Positions 18,375-27,746 of a stretch of 64,000 bases of DNA are shown piece after piece. The notes under the pieces were generated by a model. That model saw only the letters and a list, made by a program, of their open reading frames with translations. It had not been told where the DNA came from and did not search any database. Positions within the stretch are counted from its first letter, which is position 1. Each line of letters starts with the position of its first letter. The position numbers were made by a program, and so were the translations under genes. Origin of the DNA: an uncultured Flavihumibacter sp. (GTDB taxonomy: Bacteria > Bacteroidota > Bacteroidia > Chitinophagales > Chitinophagaceae); the NCBI GenBank assembly GCA_902168105.1, contig CABHOY010000041.1:186001-250000 (forward strand), written 5' to 3'.

Positions 18375-21300
18375 CTAATAGACCACAAGCACGGCTCCTT
18401 TTTCCTGAACAGGCCGCCCCAGGATATCAATGCCCTGCATCAGCCACACATAAGCGCCCGCTTCAACCTTTTTACCCCTGAAAGTGCCGTCCCATCCGGT
18501 TTCAATATCTTTCGTCGTAAATACAACATTGCCCCAACGGTCCATCACCGTGAACAGCGTATAAGATGCAACACCGATCCCTTTGGGCTTGAACATATCA
18601 TTATGGCCGTCCCCGTTTGGAGAGAAGGCAGTAGGTGAAACTACCTTGATGGTATCTATCACATGCACTCTTATCATCGTCGTGGCGCTCGCACAATCGC
18701 CGAACTCATAATTCATTCCGTAGGTAGTGGTTTCCATGATACCGGTGATCCTGAACACGCCCGTGTCATTGCTCTCTGACCATTCTGTACCGGGTATGAA
18801 CAACACATATTTACCGATGCGATTGTCGTTAGCTTTTATTACAGCCGTCATCCCCCGCATGATGGTCACGTCTTTTGCAGGAGGCGCAGATAACGAAAGA
18901 TTGACCGCCAATATAGGGAAAGGGGTGCTGTTCACTATGCATCCGTTACCGTCGGTCACCTGCAGTGTATAAGTTCCCGCCGGCAACATGTCGGCCTCCA
19001 GTGTATTCGAAATAACAGCACTGTCCTGATTCAGCCACGTATATGTAAGCGGAGGTTTACCGCCCACACTTATACCTGTTATCGTACCGGAAATGGTATT
19101 ACACATATCGTCTATGACAGCAAGATTCTTATCATCTATTTCAGGCAGATCAGGTGTTTTCAGGTTCACAGTTGTAACCAGTTGCTCACATTGCTCAACA
19201 TCAGTAACATACACCCGGTAAGTGCCGTCTCCCACATCTTTCAGATCTTTCTCCTGTCCGATCACCGTACCGCTTTGATCTGTCCAGCGATAGCTGACCG
19301 GTGTCCCGCCTACAATAACAAGACCGGTTACACTACCGTTCTGCAGATTACATACAGGGTCCTGTACGTTGATCTGTGAAACGTTCATCTGGTTAGGCTT
19401 ATGTTTAGGTATAACGTATTCTATCCTGGTGCTGCAACCTACTGCATTGCTGATCAGCAACGTATATGTACCTGCCGCCATATTGGTCAGGTCCAGGCTG
19501 TTGCCTACAGTAGCGCCATTACGGTCTGCCCAGGTTACCGTCTCTGCGTTTGTAGCCTGCAAACCCGTTACGCCGCCATTGTCGACCGAGCAGTCAGCTT
19601 CCATTATTACAAGTCCGCTAATGTTAATTGTGATCAACCCCGGGGCTGAGATCGTAAACGGTGCAGAAGGTAGTGCAGGACAGGAAGATTCATCGGTAAG
19701 CGACAGTACATACTGCCCCGCTGGAATATTCACCAGGTCTAACGTATTGCCCACCACATCCTGGCTGGCATTCTTCCACGTGTATACGATATTTCCGGTA
19801 CCCGTCACTTTCAACCCGGTAATACTGCCGGTCGGATCACTGCATATAGCATCTTTCAGTACCACTCCGCTGACGTCCAGTACAGGAGCGGACACGCCTT
19901 TGATCACAAACGGCCCTGCGGTAGCAGTACATGCGTTCACGGTATCGGTGATAGTCAGGGTATAGTCACCCGGCGCCAGGTTACCGAGTGTTGGCGTCGT
20001 TCCGACTACAACGCTCGCAGCATTACGCCAGGCAAATTTGAGGTTCATTCCCTGGAATTGTAACCCGCTGATACTGCCGTTGCTGACACCACAGGTAGCA
20101 GGATTTATAACCCCGGTGGCTGCTATTACCTGGGGCGTCTGATCTTTTACTTCAAAATAGGGAGAATAGACAATACATTCCGGCTTGCTGCATCCGCCGC
20201 CGTACATCACCAAGCGGTATTTTCCAGCCGGTACGTTATTCAGCGACGTATCTGTTCCCACAGTATTGCCAGCAGCATCTTCCCAATGGAAAGGCGTAGC
20301 ATTGTAGAGGATCTTATTTTTGATGCTACCCGTGCTTTTACCGCACGCAGTATTGACGATATTAGCAGGGATATCTTCGCTCCATACCGGGTTGCTATAA
20401 TCGGAAGTAGCACCGGCTGCATCCGTCGCGGATACTATTACGCCATCACGTCCTTTTAAGGCATACGTCCATTTGCCATCAGCACCGGCAAAGAATGTCT
20501 CAATATAATTCCTGCCGTCACATTTCGGACCGGAACCACATTTGAAAGGAACGAAGGCTTCCATCTTTGCGCCAGGCGTAGCCGTTCCGCTTAATGTCGT
20601 ACCAGTACAAGCCGTAACGCGTACGAATGGCAACGGTCTTCCGTCGTTCGGCGCCCAGTCAAGCAGCGCAACGCTGTTGGCAGGACGATCAATATTGGAA
20701 GTTCTGTTGTTACAGAACATCTCATTTTGCGATACCGTTACGCGGTAGGACCTTACCACAGAAACCGGCGCATCACTACCACCGGCAATAATATTCTTGT
20801 CAGACAATATACCGCCGATCATTCCCTTCCCCAGGTTACAATCCCTGATCAATATCCCCGACGAGTGGTTCCCCAGCACATTCTGACCCGTTATATCCGT
20901 TCCTATTTTATTTCTTACAATACTGAAAGTACCATTGGCTAAACCGAATATTCCGATGCCATACACACTGGTACCTGCTACCTGGTTATCGCTGATCACC
21001 ACATTACCGGTCGTACCGCCATAAATGCCCAGCAGTTCTCCTGTAGAGATGAAGAAGTTCATTGCACCTGTACCATTAATATCCGTTCCTATCTTATTAA
21101 AAGAGACGAGCGCATTCCCCGACTCAACATTCAGCTCCACGCCGTAATAGTTCCCCATGATCACATTCCCCCAGTCGTTCCCGTTACCCCCGAGTGTTAC
21201 ACCATTCAGGTACCTGAGATGCACGGGCTTATAACTGGATAACTGCGCAGTGGCGGTTATACCGTCTTCTTCAAGACCGATGATGTTACTTTGTATGACA

Positions 21301-21872
21301 AGGTTGCTGATCGTCTTCGGATCAAAATTTCCTGCATCGCCATAAATACAGTACTTATAACCATTGATGACATTTCCTTTTCCCGGACTTCCTATAGTAA
21401 TATCAGAACAGGTGCCGCTGATCTCAATACCATGGCTTTCCACAACGCTATTCGACGTATTCTTGATAGCCAGACCATATATCTCAACCTTCTGTGCATT
21501 GTCCACTTTCAACGCATAATAGCTTGCCGGCGAGCCGGTAGCCTGTCTGTTCAGGTATACCCTGGCGCCGTTCGGACTCAGTTGGTTAGAGGCCTGCGTA
21601 GAGGCGTCAACAGCAATATTACTGGTCAATGCAGGCAGATCTGTGATCAACGTAATAGTCACATCCTGAACCTGGGTCCCGGGAAGATTAAAGTAGATAT
21701 AGTCTTTTGCAGCAGTACCGTTGCTATTGGCTTTGGTGATTGCATCTCTCAAGGTTCCGGGTCCGCTGTCCGCTTTTGATATAACGATGAAATTGGCGGC
21801 TTTGGCTGGAGTAAGAATACAAAAACAAGATATGGTAATGAGCAGGAGTAATACACCTGTTGTAGGTTTCAT
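18375..21872 (-). CDS. Large T9SS type B secreted adhesin-like protein
   Basis: A 1165-residue protein with a signal peptide (LLLLITISCFCILTPAKAA). Residues about 25-400 resemble a right-handed parallel beta-helix (NosD/periplasmic copper-binding type, repeated N-x-I-G-turn segments such as GNVIMGNYYGVELN). Residues about 500-1000 are five or six tandem repeats of roughly 85 residues with the pattern C-x-x-x-x-G-[ST]-[IV]-[ST]-G-L and AGxYxLxITD, as in SprB-like surface proteins. The C-terminus (VSPTAFSPNGDGHNDMFKP, then MDRWGNVVFTT and GWDGTFRGKKVEAGAYVW) is the CHU_C/gliding-motility type B sorting domain recognised by the type IX secretion system. The product should be exported and attached at or released from the cell surface. 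A role in adhesion or gliding is inferred from family, not from anything specific here. Confidence 0.85.
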   Translation of the reverse strand: MKPTTGVLLLLITISCFCILTPAKAANFIVISKADSGPGTLRDAITKANSNGTAAKDYIYFNLPGTQVQDVTITLITDLPALTSNIAVDASTQASNQLSPNGARVYLNRQATGSPASYYALKVDNAQKVEIYGLAIKNTSNSVVESHGIEISGTCSDITIGSPGKGNVINGYKYCIYGDAGNFDPKTISNLVIQSNIIGLEEDGITATAQLSSYKPVHLRYLNGVTLGGNGNDWGNVIMGNYYGVELNVESGNALVSFNKIGTDINGTGAMNFFISTGELLGIYGGTTGNVVISDNQVAGTSVYGIGIFGLANGTFSIVRNKIGTDITGQNVLGNHSSGILIRDCNLGKGMIGGILSDKNIIAGGSDAPVSVVRSYRVTVSQNEMFCNNRTSNIDRPANSVALLDWAPNDGRPLPFVRVTACTGTTLSGTATPGAKMEAFVPFKCGSGPKCDGRNYIETFFAGADGKWTYALKGRDGVIVSATDAAGATSDYSNPVWSEDIPANIVNTACGKSTGSIKNKILYNATPFHWEDAAGNTVGTDTSLNNVPAGKYRLVMYGGGCSKPECIVYSPYFEVKDQTPQVIAATGVINPATCGVSNGSISGLQFQGMNLKFAWRNAASVVVGTTPTLGNLAPGDYTLTITDTVNACTATAGPFVIKGVSAPVLDVSGVVLKDAICSDPTGSITGLKVTGTGNIVYTWKNASQDVVGNTLDLVNIPAGQYVLSLTDESSCPALPSAPFTISAPGLITINISGLVIMEADCSVDNGGVTGLQATNAETVTWADRNGATVGNSLDLTNMAAGTYTLLISNAVGCSTRIEYVIPKHKPNQMNVSQINVQDPVCNLQNGSVTGLVIVGGTPVSYRWTDQSGTVIGQEKDLKDVGDGTYRVYVTDVEQCEQLVTTVNLKTPDLPEIDDKNLAVIDDMCNTISGTITGISVGGKPPLTYTWLNQDSAVISNTLEADMLPAGTYTLQVTDGNGCIVNSTPFPILAVNLSLSAPPAKDVTIMRGMTAVIKANDNRIGKYVLFIPGTEWSESNDTGVFRITGIMETTTYGMNYEFGDCASATTMIRVHVIDTIKVVSPTAFSPNGDGHNDMFKPKGIGVASYTLFTVMDRWGNVVFTTKDIETGWDGTFRGKKVEAGAYVWLMQGIDILGRPVQEKGAVLVVY

Positions 21873-22016
21873 GTTAGTCGATATTCGGGATATATAGGCA
21901 GCGTTTAACTACCGGGTCGAAAAATACATATATTTATTAAGAATATAATATAAAATGGGAATTCTTCACAGTAAAAAAGCGTAAAAATCGCTGTAAGGGA
22001 CAAAAACTACTATTTC

Positions 22017-22050
22017 AAGTAAAAGGAAAGGGGCTCTTTTGGAACCCCTT
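22017..22050 (-). terminator. Probable terminator of DUF5996 gene
   Basis: On the minus strand the stem AAGGGG/CCCCTT with an 11-base loop is followed by TCCTTTTACTT. It begins 6 bases after the DUF5996 stop codon. The stem is short, so strength is uncertain. Confidence 0.5.
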
Positions 22051-22055
22051 CAGTA

Positions 22056-23018
22056 TCATTTTCTAAAACATCCATATTCATTTTCCAGATGGGAAAAGTC
22101 GCATTCCAGCGCCTTACGGTCCCAGTTGCTGGTCTTAGCCGTAGCCTCGTATGTCGACTGCAGAAAATCCAGTAATGTATCTTCGGGATTATCTGATTGC
22201 TGTACCACGTCGTAGTGCAGCAGGAACTCGCCCATTTCAGGGCTATAGAAAGCCTCCTTAGGTTTAACCGATTGTTCTCCAAAAGCGGCATTAACCGGGT
22301 AACAATATGCATAAAACACTACATGCGGATATTGTTCACTGCCCGGCCAGAAGCCTGCGGAGCTTACTTCTTTGGAATAAGACTCCTGCATCACCACTGC
22401 CGGCATATTCGGGCTCTGCCCCGGATGCGGAGGTGCATCCCTTCCCGAAAACCGGGTCACCGCCAGGTCAAAACCTCCCCAGAAGAAATGTACCGGACTA
22501 ACCTTGCCTGTAAAACGTGACCTGAAACGTGTAAAGACACCGTCGATCCTTACAAGCGCCTGCCAGTAATCAGCCATCTTTTGCGCGTCATACGAACGTG
22601 GTGCATGGTCTTCCTCAAACGGTATCGCACCTTCAATTTCGCTGGGTGTCGTATAAATAGAAACTGCTATGTCCAACACTTTTAGTTTCTCAAAGACCTC
22701 CTGGTAAAAGTCTGCCACCGTACGTGAACCTAAACTCACGCTTTCTCTTTTACCAATGCTGGTAATGATGAGCAACTGATGAACATGGAAATCAAAATCT
22801 ATCTGAAAACTGCCATGCTCAAAAGGTACACTCCCCGTGCTCAGACCATAGGGAGTAACATACAATGTAACATGCCAGGAATGATTTAACCAGGGCATTT
22901 TTCTGAGCCGGATCTTTCCCACTACCTGTGTCCACAACTGGACCACCGTTAATGTATCTTTCAGCTCCGCGAATTTCAGCACTGGCCATTTACTTGTTTG
23001 TAAAGCGGTATCACCCAT
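22056..23018 (-). CDS. DUF5996 family protein
   Basis: A 320-residue cytoplasmic protein matching the DUF5996 family along its length. Landmarks are LWTQVVGKIRLRKMPWLNHSWHV near the start (His-rich), PFEHGSFQIDFDFHVHQL, SVADFYQEVFEKLKVLDI, the segment GKVSPVHFFWGGFDLAVTRF at about residue 170, and SSAGFWPG. The conserved His, Trp and Asp residues suggest an enzyme or metal-binding protein, but no member has an established function that I can name. It is a single-gene unit between the T9SS protein and the GH71/GH99-like gene, with its own terminator-like hairpin. No regulatory site was seen in the 170 bases upstream. Confidence 0.85.
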   Translation of the reverse strand: MGDTALQTSKWPVLKFAELKDTLTVVQLWTQVVGKIRLRKMPWLNHSWHVTLYVTPYGLSTGSVPFEHGSFQIDFDFHVHQLLIITSIGKRESVSLGSRTVADFYQEVFEKLKVLDIAVSIYTTPSEIEGAIPFEEDHAPRSYDAQKMADYWQALVRIDGVFTRFRSRFTGKVSPVHFFWGGFDLAVTRFSGRDAPPHPGQSPNMPAVVMQESYSKEVSSAGFWPGSEQYPHVVFYAYCYPVNAAFGEQSVKPKEAFYSPEMGEFLLHYDVVQQSDNPEDTLLDFLQSTYEATAKTSNWDRKALECDFSHLENEYGCFRK

Positions 23019-23130
23019 ATTTGACTATTGAAAATGAACAGATTAGTGTTATCCATAGTAATTTAGTGAAAAAATATTTAGCCGGATGATCAGGTCGTGT
23101 TTTATACGCCAGATCCCACTATTTATACAA

Positions 23131-23166
23131 TAAAAAAAGACAGGGATACAGCACTGTACCCCTGCC
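23131..23166 (-). terminator. Intrinsic terminator of the GH71/GH99-like gene
   Basis: On the minus strand CAGGGGTACAG/CTGTATCCCTG forms a stem with one mismatch and a 2-base loop, followed by TCTTTTTTTATT. It lies 21 bases past the stop codon and is a textbook intrinsic terminator. Confidence 0.85.
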
Positions 23167-23186
23167 TAAAACCACAGCGTCGATGT

Positions 23187-26100
23187 CTATTCCACCACCA
23201 ACTTCTTTGTTTCTATTTTTATATTGGAAACTGTTTTTACCAGATAAACACCCGGAACAAGATTACCTGTATTTACAGTAATACGTTGTTCTCCCGCAGG
23301 TATCCTTTGTTTCAGTGTTTTTACAAGCACCCCGTTTGCATTATAGATCTCGATCACCGCATCTGTAGCGCCCTGCAACTGGTAATGCAGTGTTACCTGT
23401 TCCCTGGCAGGGTTCGGGTAGATCTTCAAACCAGCCTTTGTCAGTTTGTTCTCAACCGGCAGTGCCTGTGGCGCCGCAAGTCTTGCAGCAGAGGTAGTTC
23501 CCCATCTGAACACTTCCCATCCGCCTGCAGCGGCACGGTTACAGTTCATTGGTTTTGTACCGTTTTCGGAACATACATATTGTCCCTTCAGGCTCTGGAA
23601 AGCCACGGTATTGCTGCTCATGTTGATCCAGTTAAATCTAGTCGTACTATCCAGTGTGGTACCGGTGCAGAACATCGGACTGGTAGCCGTTACATACAGC
23701 CCATTATTGCCTTTCAGCGCAATCGTATTGTTACCTGCATCCACAACCTGGAATTTCTCCCAGGGGCCTAATCCCGTACGGTTACAATTCATCGCCTGCG
23801 CACCATTTTCAGAACATACCAGCAGCGTGTCATGATACAGGTAGATCGTACTGCCAATAGGCGCTGGTGACGGCGGGTTCGTAATAGTCGTATCCTGTGC
23901 GTCTTCGATGATGATATCGTCAAAATAAGCAGTAAAATTGCCACTCAGCGCCGGATTATCATAAGCTATACTGATACCCGTGATCTCATCCCCGATCAGC
24001 TCTCCCTTACCGATCTGGCAAGTGAATTTCTGCCAGCTACCAACAGTACCGCGACCAACATTCGGATGCATTACATTACCATTATTGTCTTTATAAGCCG
24101 TCAGGCTACGCAGCACTTTACCTGACTTAAACGTCAGGTCTACCGATGTATACCTGCCGGGATTATTTACAGTATATTTCCAGAAGCTCAATTGCATATT
24201 GGCCTTCACCGCGATCTTCGTTTCTGAAACTTTATAATAGTAGGATGATGCTCCGCCAGCGGTACCGTTGATCTTTACAGTATATACGCCGCTTTTTGAA
24301 AATGCAGGCGCATTGTCGATCGTTACTGCAGTATTGCTCACCCCATTGGATGACAACAACGCATTCCGGTAAAAGCAGGCGTCAATCGGAGAAACAATAT
24401 CCTGCGGCACGTTATTGATGATACAATTTGCTACCCTGCTTTCAAAGCTGTTCCTGTAATAGATAGGCCCAAGTGAGTAAGGGACCGGTATTTCCGCAGG
24501 CGTATCGGTACTGGTCAGCAAACGCGCTGCCTGTCCTGCAAGACGCAGGTAATAGTCTGATGACGTCCATACGCCATCCATAGAAAGCGTACCAAAATAC
24601 TGATCTGTCGGAATGTCAAAATAGTCCACAGCAGAACTGATAATATTGGTCGATTCTTCAAACTCGTCCAGCATCGCATAATACATAGACTTCACGCCCA
24701 CACTCTTGATGTTACGCGCCTGCTTCCACAGGAACTTACCGCCCAGTCTGCGGGTATCATTCGGATAGCCGCTCACATGTTGCGACCATGCACTGCCCGG
24801 CATGATCACCGGGTAAAAGCCCATACCATTCTGATCACAGTATTGCTTGTCAGGGATCAGATACTGTGTCTTGAAATTATCAGCTCCTGTCGTATCACTG
24901 TACACGCCCACCGTCCATGGAGAGATCATGTTGTATGCCTTGTATACGTCTGCAAAATCGGTACGGGAACCGTCATCCATCAATCGCCAGCCCCTCGGTA
25001 CGCCCGCTATCACATAACAACCACGGTCTTTGAAGAACTGCGCCAGCTCCAGCGCCTGCGCCCTGTCTACAAGGATGGTCGAATAACCCAGTCCCCACAG
25101 CTCTACCACCGGTTTACCATCTACGGTTGCATACGCGCCTGATTTGGTCAGTTCGAAGATCTGCTCCATCTGATATACCCAATCGCGTTTAATGCCCTCT
25201 ACAAGGTCAATAGAGTTCACTTCTCCATTGTTCTGGTCCGGCATACAGTACATCACATAAAATAACCTTCCGTTGGCCTCACAGGCGTTCTTGATATTGA
25301 CATAATAATCATCCGTAGAAGTATATTTAATATTTCGTCCAACAGGTGCATTACGCTGGATTGCTACACCATCAAACCCTGTTCTTTTCAGCAACGCCAT
25401 CTGCACGTCTATCACACCTTTATCGGTAGAGTTATACAGTCTGGCAGGTTTGCCATTACCCAGGTTAGCGAAATTGGTAGCGTACATCTGCACATTGGGA
25501 TTATTGTCATAATCTGCCAACTGTGGAAATGTTTCAGTATTATGATTGCCTCTTCCGGCGCCAGGTACTTTGTCGTACGACCAATGACTCCAGTCTTCAG
25601 GTTTAGGTCCTGCCTCATGCCATAACTGGTAACCGGCAAACGATTTTCCCACAAATTCAGAAGCAGGATTGTTCGGTCTTGCAGGAACAGGCTGTGCATC
25701 CGGGTTCAGAGAACCCACGTACATAGTGATATCTTTGATGTAAGTATCCTCAGAACCATACCCCATACGGATATCACCGCCATAACCCATACTCCCATCC
25801 AGACCGGCGTCTTCCAGGAATATCAGGCGTGTTACCCATTTCTTCGTATTAGATTTCTTAAAATCTGCACCACCCCATCCGCTGCCGGAACGGGTATAGT
25901 TCAACCACACGAAATTCATGCTGTTGTCATAGTAGGTAACAGACAGGATGATCTTTTTTGCTGTAGTAGGAACTGCGGTCCTATCAGCACGTACATACAT
26001 AAACTTTCCGGCAGGGATCTTCCGGCACAGTACTCCGTCCACTGTCGCTACTTCCGTGTAGCCTTCGCCGCTTTGGTTATTCTCAACGCCATAGGTCAGG

Positions 26101-26222
26101 CTACCGGATTGTACAGGATTTGTGAATTTGATCCAGGCAGATACTGCGGGCAGGGTAATGTCGCCCGCTTTTAGGATGCACGCGCAGATAAGGCACGCAA
26201 ATAGTAATAGAGAGTGTTTCAT
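23187..26222 (-). CDS. Secreted GH71/GH99-like enzyme with beta-trefoil and T9SS type A domain
   Basis: A 1011-residue protein with signal peptide (HSLLLFACLICACILKAG). An N-terminal beta-sandwich (about residues 25-180) precedes a catalytic module of the GH71/GH99-like TIM-barrel type (about 195-570): GKSFAGYQLWHEAGPKP, WSHWSYDKVPG, LLKRTGFDGVAIQRNAP, then YVIAGVPRGWR and SMYYAMLDEFEEST. GH71 acts on alpha-1,3-glucan and GH99 on mannosyl glycans; the bacterial 71/99-like group is mostly uncharacterised. A carbohydrate-binding-like domain follows, then a fascin/ricin-type beta-trefoil with repeated CSENGxxxMNCNR motifs, and finally a Por-type T9SS type A sorting domain (LKIYPNPAREQVTLHYQL to the end). 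The trefoil matches those in the chitinase at 55.7 kb. The product is secreted by T9SS. Substrate unknown. Confidence 0.82.
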   Translation of the reverse strand: MKHSLLLFACLICACILKAGDITLPAVSAWIKFTNPVQSGSLTYGVENNQSGEGYTEVATVDGVLCRKIPAGKFMYVRADRTAVPTTAKKIILSVTYYDNSMNFVWLNYTRSGSGWGGADFKKSNTKKWVTRLIFLEDAGLDGSMGYGGDIRMGYGSEDTYIKDITMYVGSLNPDAQPVPARPNNPASEFVGKSFAGYQLWHEAGPKPEDWSHWSYDKVPGAGRGNHNTETFPQLADYDNNPNVQMYATNFANLGNGKPARLYNSTDKGVIDVQMALLKRTGFDGVAIQRNAPVGRNIKYTSTDDYYVNIKNACEANGRLFYVMYCMPDQNNGEVNSIDLVEGIKRDWVYQMEQIFELTKSGAYATVDGKPVVELWGLGYSTILVDRAQALELAQFFKDRGCYVIAGVPRGWRLMDDGSRTDFADVYKAYNMISPWTVGVYSDTTGADNFKTQYLIPDKQYCDQNGMGFYPVIMPGSAWSQHVSGYPNDTRRLGGKFLWKQARNIKSVGVKSMYYAMLDEFEESTNIISSAVDYFDIPTDQYFGTLSMDGVWTSSDYYLRLAGQAARLLTSTDTPAEIPVPYSLGPIYYRNSFESRVANCIINNVPQDIVSPIDACFYRNALLSSNGVSNTAVTIDNAPAFSKSGVYTVKINGTAGGASSYYYKVSETKIAVKANMQLSFWKYTVNNPGRYTSVDLTFKSGKVLRSLTAYKDNNGNVMHPNVGRGTVGSWQKFTCQIGKGELIGDEITGISIAYDNPALSGNFTAYFDDIIIEDAQDTTITNPPSPAPIGSTIYLYHDTLLVCSENGAQAMNCNRTGLGPWEKFQVVDAGNNTIALKGNNGLYVTATSPMFCTGTTLDSTTRFNWINMSSNTVAFQSLKGQYVCSENGTKPMNCNRAAAGGWEVFRWGTTSAARLAAPQALPVENKLTKAGLKIYPNPAREQVTLHYQLQGATDAVIEIYNANGVLVKTLKQRIPAGEQRITVNTGNLVPGVYLVKTVSNIKIETKKLVVE

Positions 26223-26473
26223 ATATAGTATTTAGTTGGGAAAAGATGTCAGGGATAGCTGACCTGTTGACGGGCTTCATACAGACCTTGCTGTAAATCA
26301 ACAGATATGGATTTAGGCAAACGGGTTTACAGTGTTAAAGAGATATGGTTTTCGGGGTAAATATACAAAAACTTCATAGCTGTCCGAATGCAATCAGCAT
26401 TTCATAACATGCTATTATTTTTAACCAGTTGTTCACCCGGTTTGACATAGGTTCAGCTTCGGTGACGCAGGCT

Positions 26474-26544
26474 TTTGATAGTTCTTATCCTACGATGATG
26501 CTACGTCTTTAACATAGCATCATCGTAGGATAAGAACTATCAAA
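26474..26544. repeat. 30-bp perfect inverted repeat (long hairpin)
   Basis: Two 30-bp arms (26474-26503 and 26515-26544) are perfect reverse complements around an 11-base spacer CGTCTTTAACA. The arm begins TTTGATAGTTCTTATCCTAC and ends GATGATGCTA. It lies in the 377-base gap between the GH71/GH99-like start and the stop of the next minus-strand gene, 56 bases past that stop. No T-run follows, so a simple intrinsic terminator is unlikely; a processed RNA hairpin, a transposon-end relic or a protein-binding palindrome are all possible. No gene is seen in the rest of the gap. Confidence 0.85.
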
Positions 26545-26599
26545 GCGAATCTCAACCGAACATCAGGTGAATAACAAGGAGAGACCGATCATATAATTT

Positions 26600-27229
26600 C
26601 TATCGCCTTTCCCATTCCGATTTCAAAGCGGCAATATATTCCGGCAATGCATTCAATTCAGGAAAGCCTTCCTCTACGGGGTCTTCACTGGGCAACTCTG
26701 TCATGATATAAACGTTAATATACTGGGCAAAGGCTTTTTCTCCCAACACGCTCTGTAGCAACAGGAAAACGGCAGTATCAAGATGTTCATTCAGTTTAAG
26801 AAGATCATAGTTCTGCATATGTACCGCCAGGTTCAGTTTCTCCGGCGTTTCGGGATCTTCGATAGCGGTAAACCATATCTCATCCGGCGACAACTCAAGG
26901 TCTTCATATTCAATCCCTTCCCCGCCTTCATCTGCCGGTATTAATGCGGTAAAGGTCCAGTGTTCCAGTTCAGGCGCTTTTTCTACCAGGTATTCAGCAT
27001 CATCAAAGAAGTCTTCGTCGCAGTTAGCTGTTATAATAAGTTCGCCATCATTATTCTCATTGATACGCATTTCGAAGAACAGGCTGGTACAATAAAGATG
27101 GAGCCTTTCTGTCAGCTCGTCAAATACCTCTACGATCTGATCCTGTTCCATTTCTCTGAAAAAGCGGAAGTCGTCTTTCCTTTCTTCAAACCAGCGCCAA
27201 AACTTTGCAGCGTCATTACTTCTAAGCAT
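26600..27229 (-). CDS. Acidic conserved hypothetical protein
   Basis: A 209-residue protein I do not recognise with confidence. It is strongly acidic with many Glu and Asp, and has an N-terminal segment FWRWFEERKDDFRFFREMEQDQ and a later EDLELSPDEIWFTAIEDPETPEKL. The C-terminus PEYIAALKSEWERR is helical. The alternation of short charged strands with Trp/Phe and the lack of signal peptide or membrane span suggest a cytoplasmic alpha/beta protein. Similar acidic proteins of about 200 residues are common in Chitinophagaceae without known role. It is divergent from the small secreted protein at 27.5 kb and stands alone on its strand. The start ATG is the only one that includes the conserved-looking W-x-W opening. 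Confidence 0.6.
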   Translation of the reverse strand: MLRSNDAAKFWRWFEERKDDFRFFREMEQDQIVEVFDELTERLHLYCTSLFFEMRINENNDGELIITANCDEDFFDDAEYLVEKAPELEHWTFTALIPADEGGEGIEYEDLELSPDEIWFTAIEDPETPEKLNLAVHMQNYDLLKLNEHLDTAVFLLLQSVLGEKAFAQYINVYIMTELPSEDPVEEGFPELNALPEYIAALKSEWERR

Positions 27230-27485
27230 ATCTTGTCCGTTTTATGGCCATACGCGGCCGGGGGGATAACATTAGTATTTATACCTGCAATTTAGGTTTT
27301 TTTGCATTTTACATAGGTATATAATATCCTTAATGTGACATCAGTATACACGCACTCATCAGCAATTGAATAACTGGCGGCCAGATACCCCAACAAGTTA
27401 ATAAGAGGTTAACGCATAATATTTATCAACTTTTTCTCATGCTTTTACACAACAAGTATTTAAATTAGAGTGTTAATACCCAACC

Positions 27486-27710
27486 ATGAAAAAACACTTA
27501 CTGATTGTTTCGTTGCTACTTTTATCATCATTGTCATTTAGCGGGAAGGTTTTTACAAAAGTGTATATCTGCAGATCACCTGGCAGTTATGCCTATCATA
27601 AAACGCTTTGCAAAGGCCTCGGTCAATGTACACACAAGATAGACTCTGTAACCATACAGGATGCAGTAGCTATGGGCAAAAAGAACGCCTGTCGCTATTG
27701 CTACCGATAA
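27486..27710 (+). CDS. Small secreted Cys-rich protein
   Basis: A 74-residue protein with a clear signal peptide (MKKHLLIVSLLLLSSLSFSG). The mature 55 residues carry YHKTLCKGLGQCTHKI and a final CRYCYR, a pattern seen in a family of small Bacteroidota proteins with CxGLxxCxH and a terminal Cys pair; the spacing of Cys and His suggests a small metal- or disulfide-stabilised fold. Its stop is only 36 bases before the cas13b start, on the same strand, with no terminator between, so read-through into cas13b is possible. A functional link to CRISPR is not supported by anything else; many genomes carry such proteins elsewhere. Confidence 0.7.
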   Translation: MKKHLLIVSLLLLSSLSFSGKVFTKVYICRSPGSYAYHKTLCKGLGQCTHKIDSVTIQDAVAMGKKNACRYCYR

Positions 27711-27746
27711 GATTCCCATATTAATTTACCCCTTATTTCTTCCACG

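Noticed and set aside
22010-22312. 100-codon frame overlapping the DUF5996 gene
   Set aside because: It overlaps a well-supported gene in another frame and has no recognisable features.
27711-27746. A Bacteroidota-type promoter (TTTG and TAnnTTTG) directly before cas13b
   Set aside because: The short gap holds no convincing match to the motif; only AT-rich sequence is seen.
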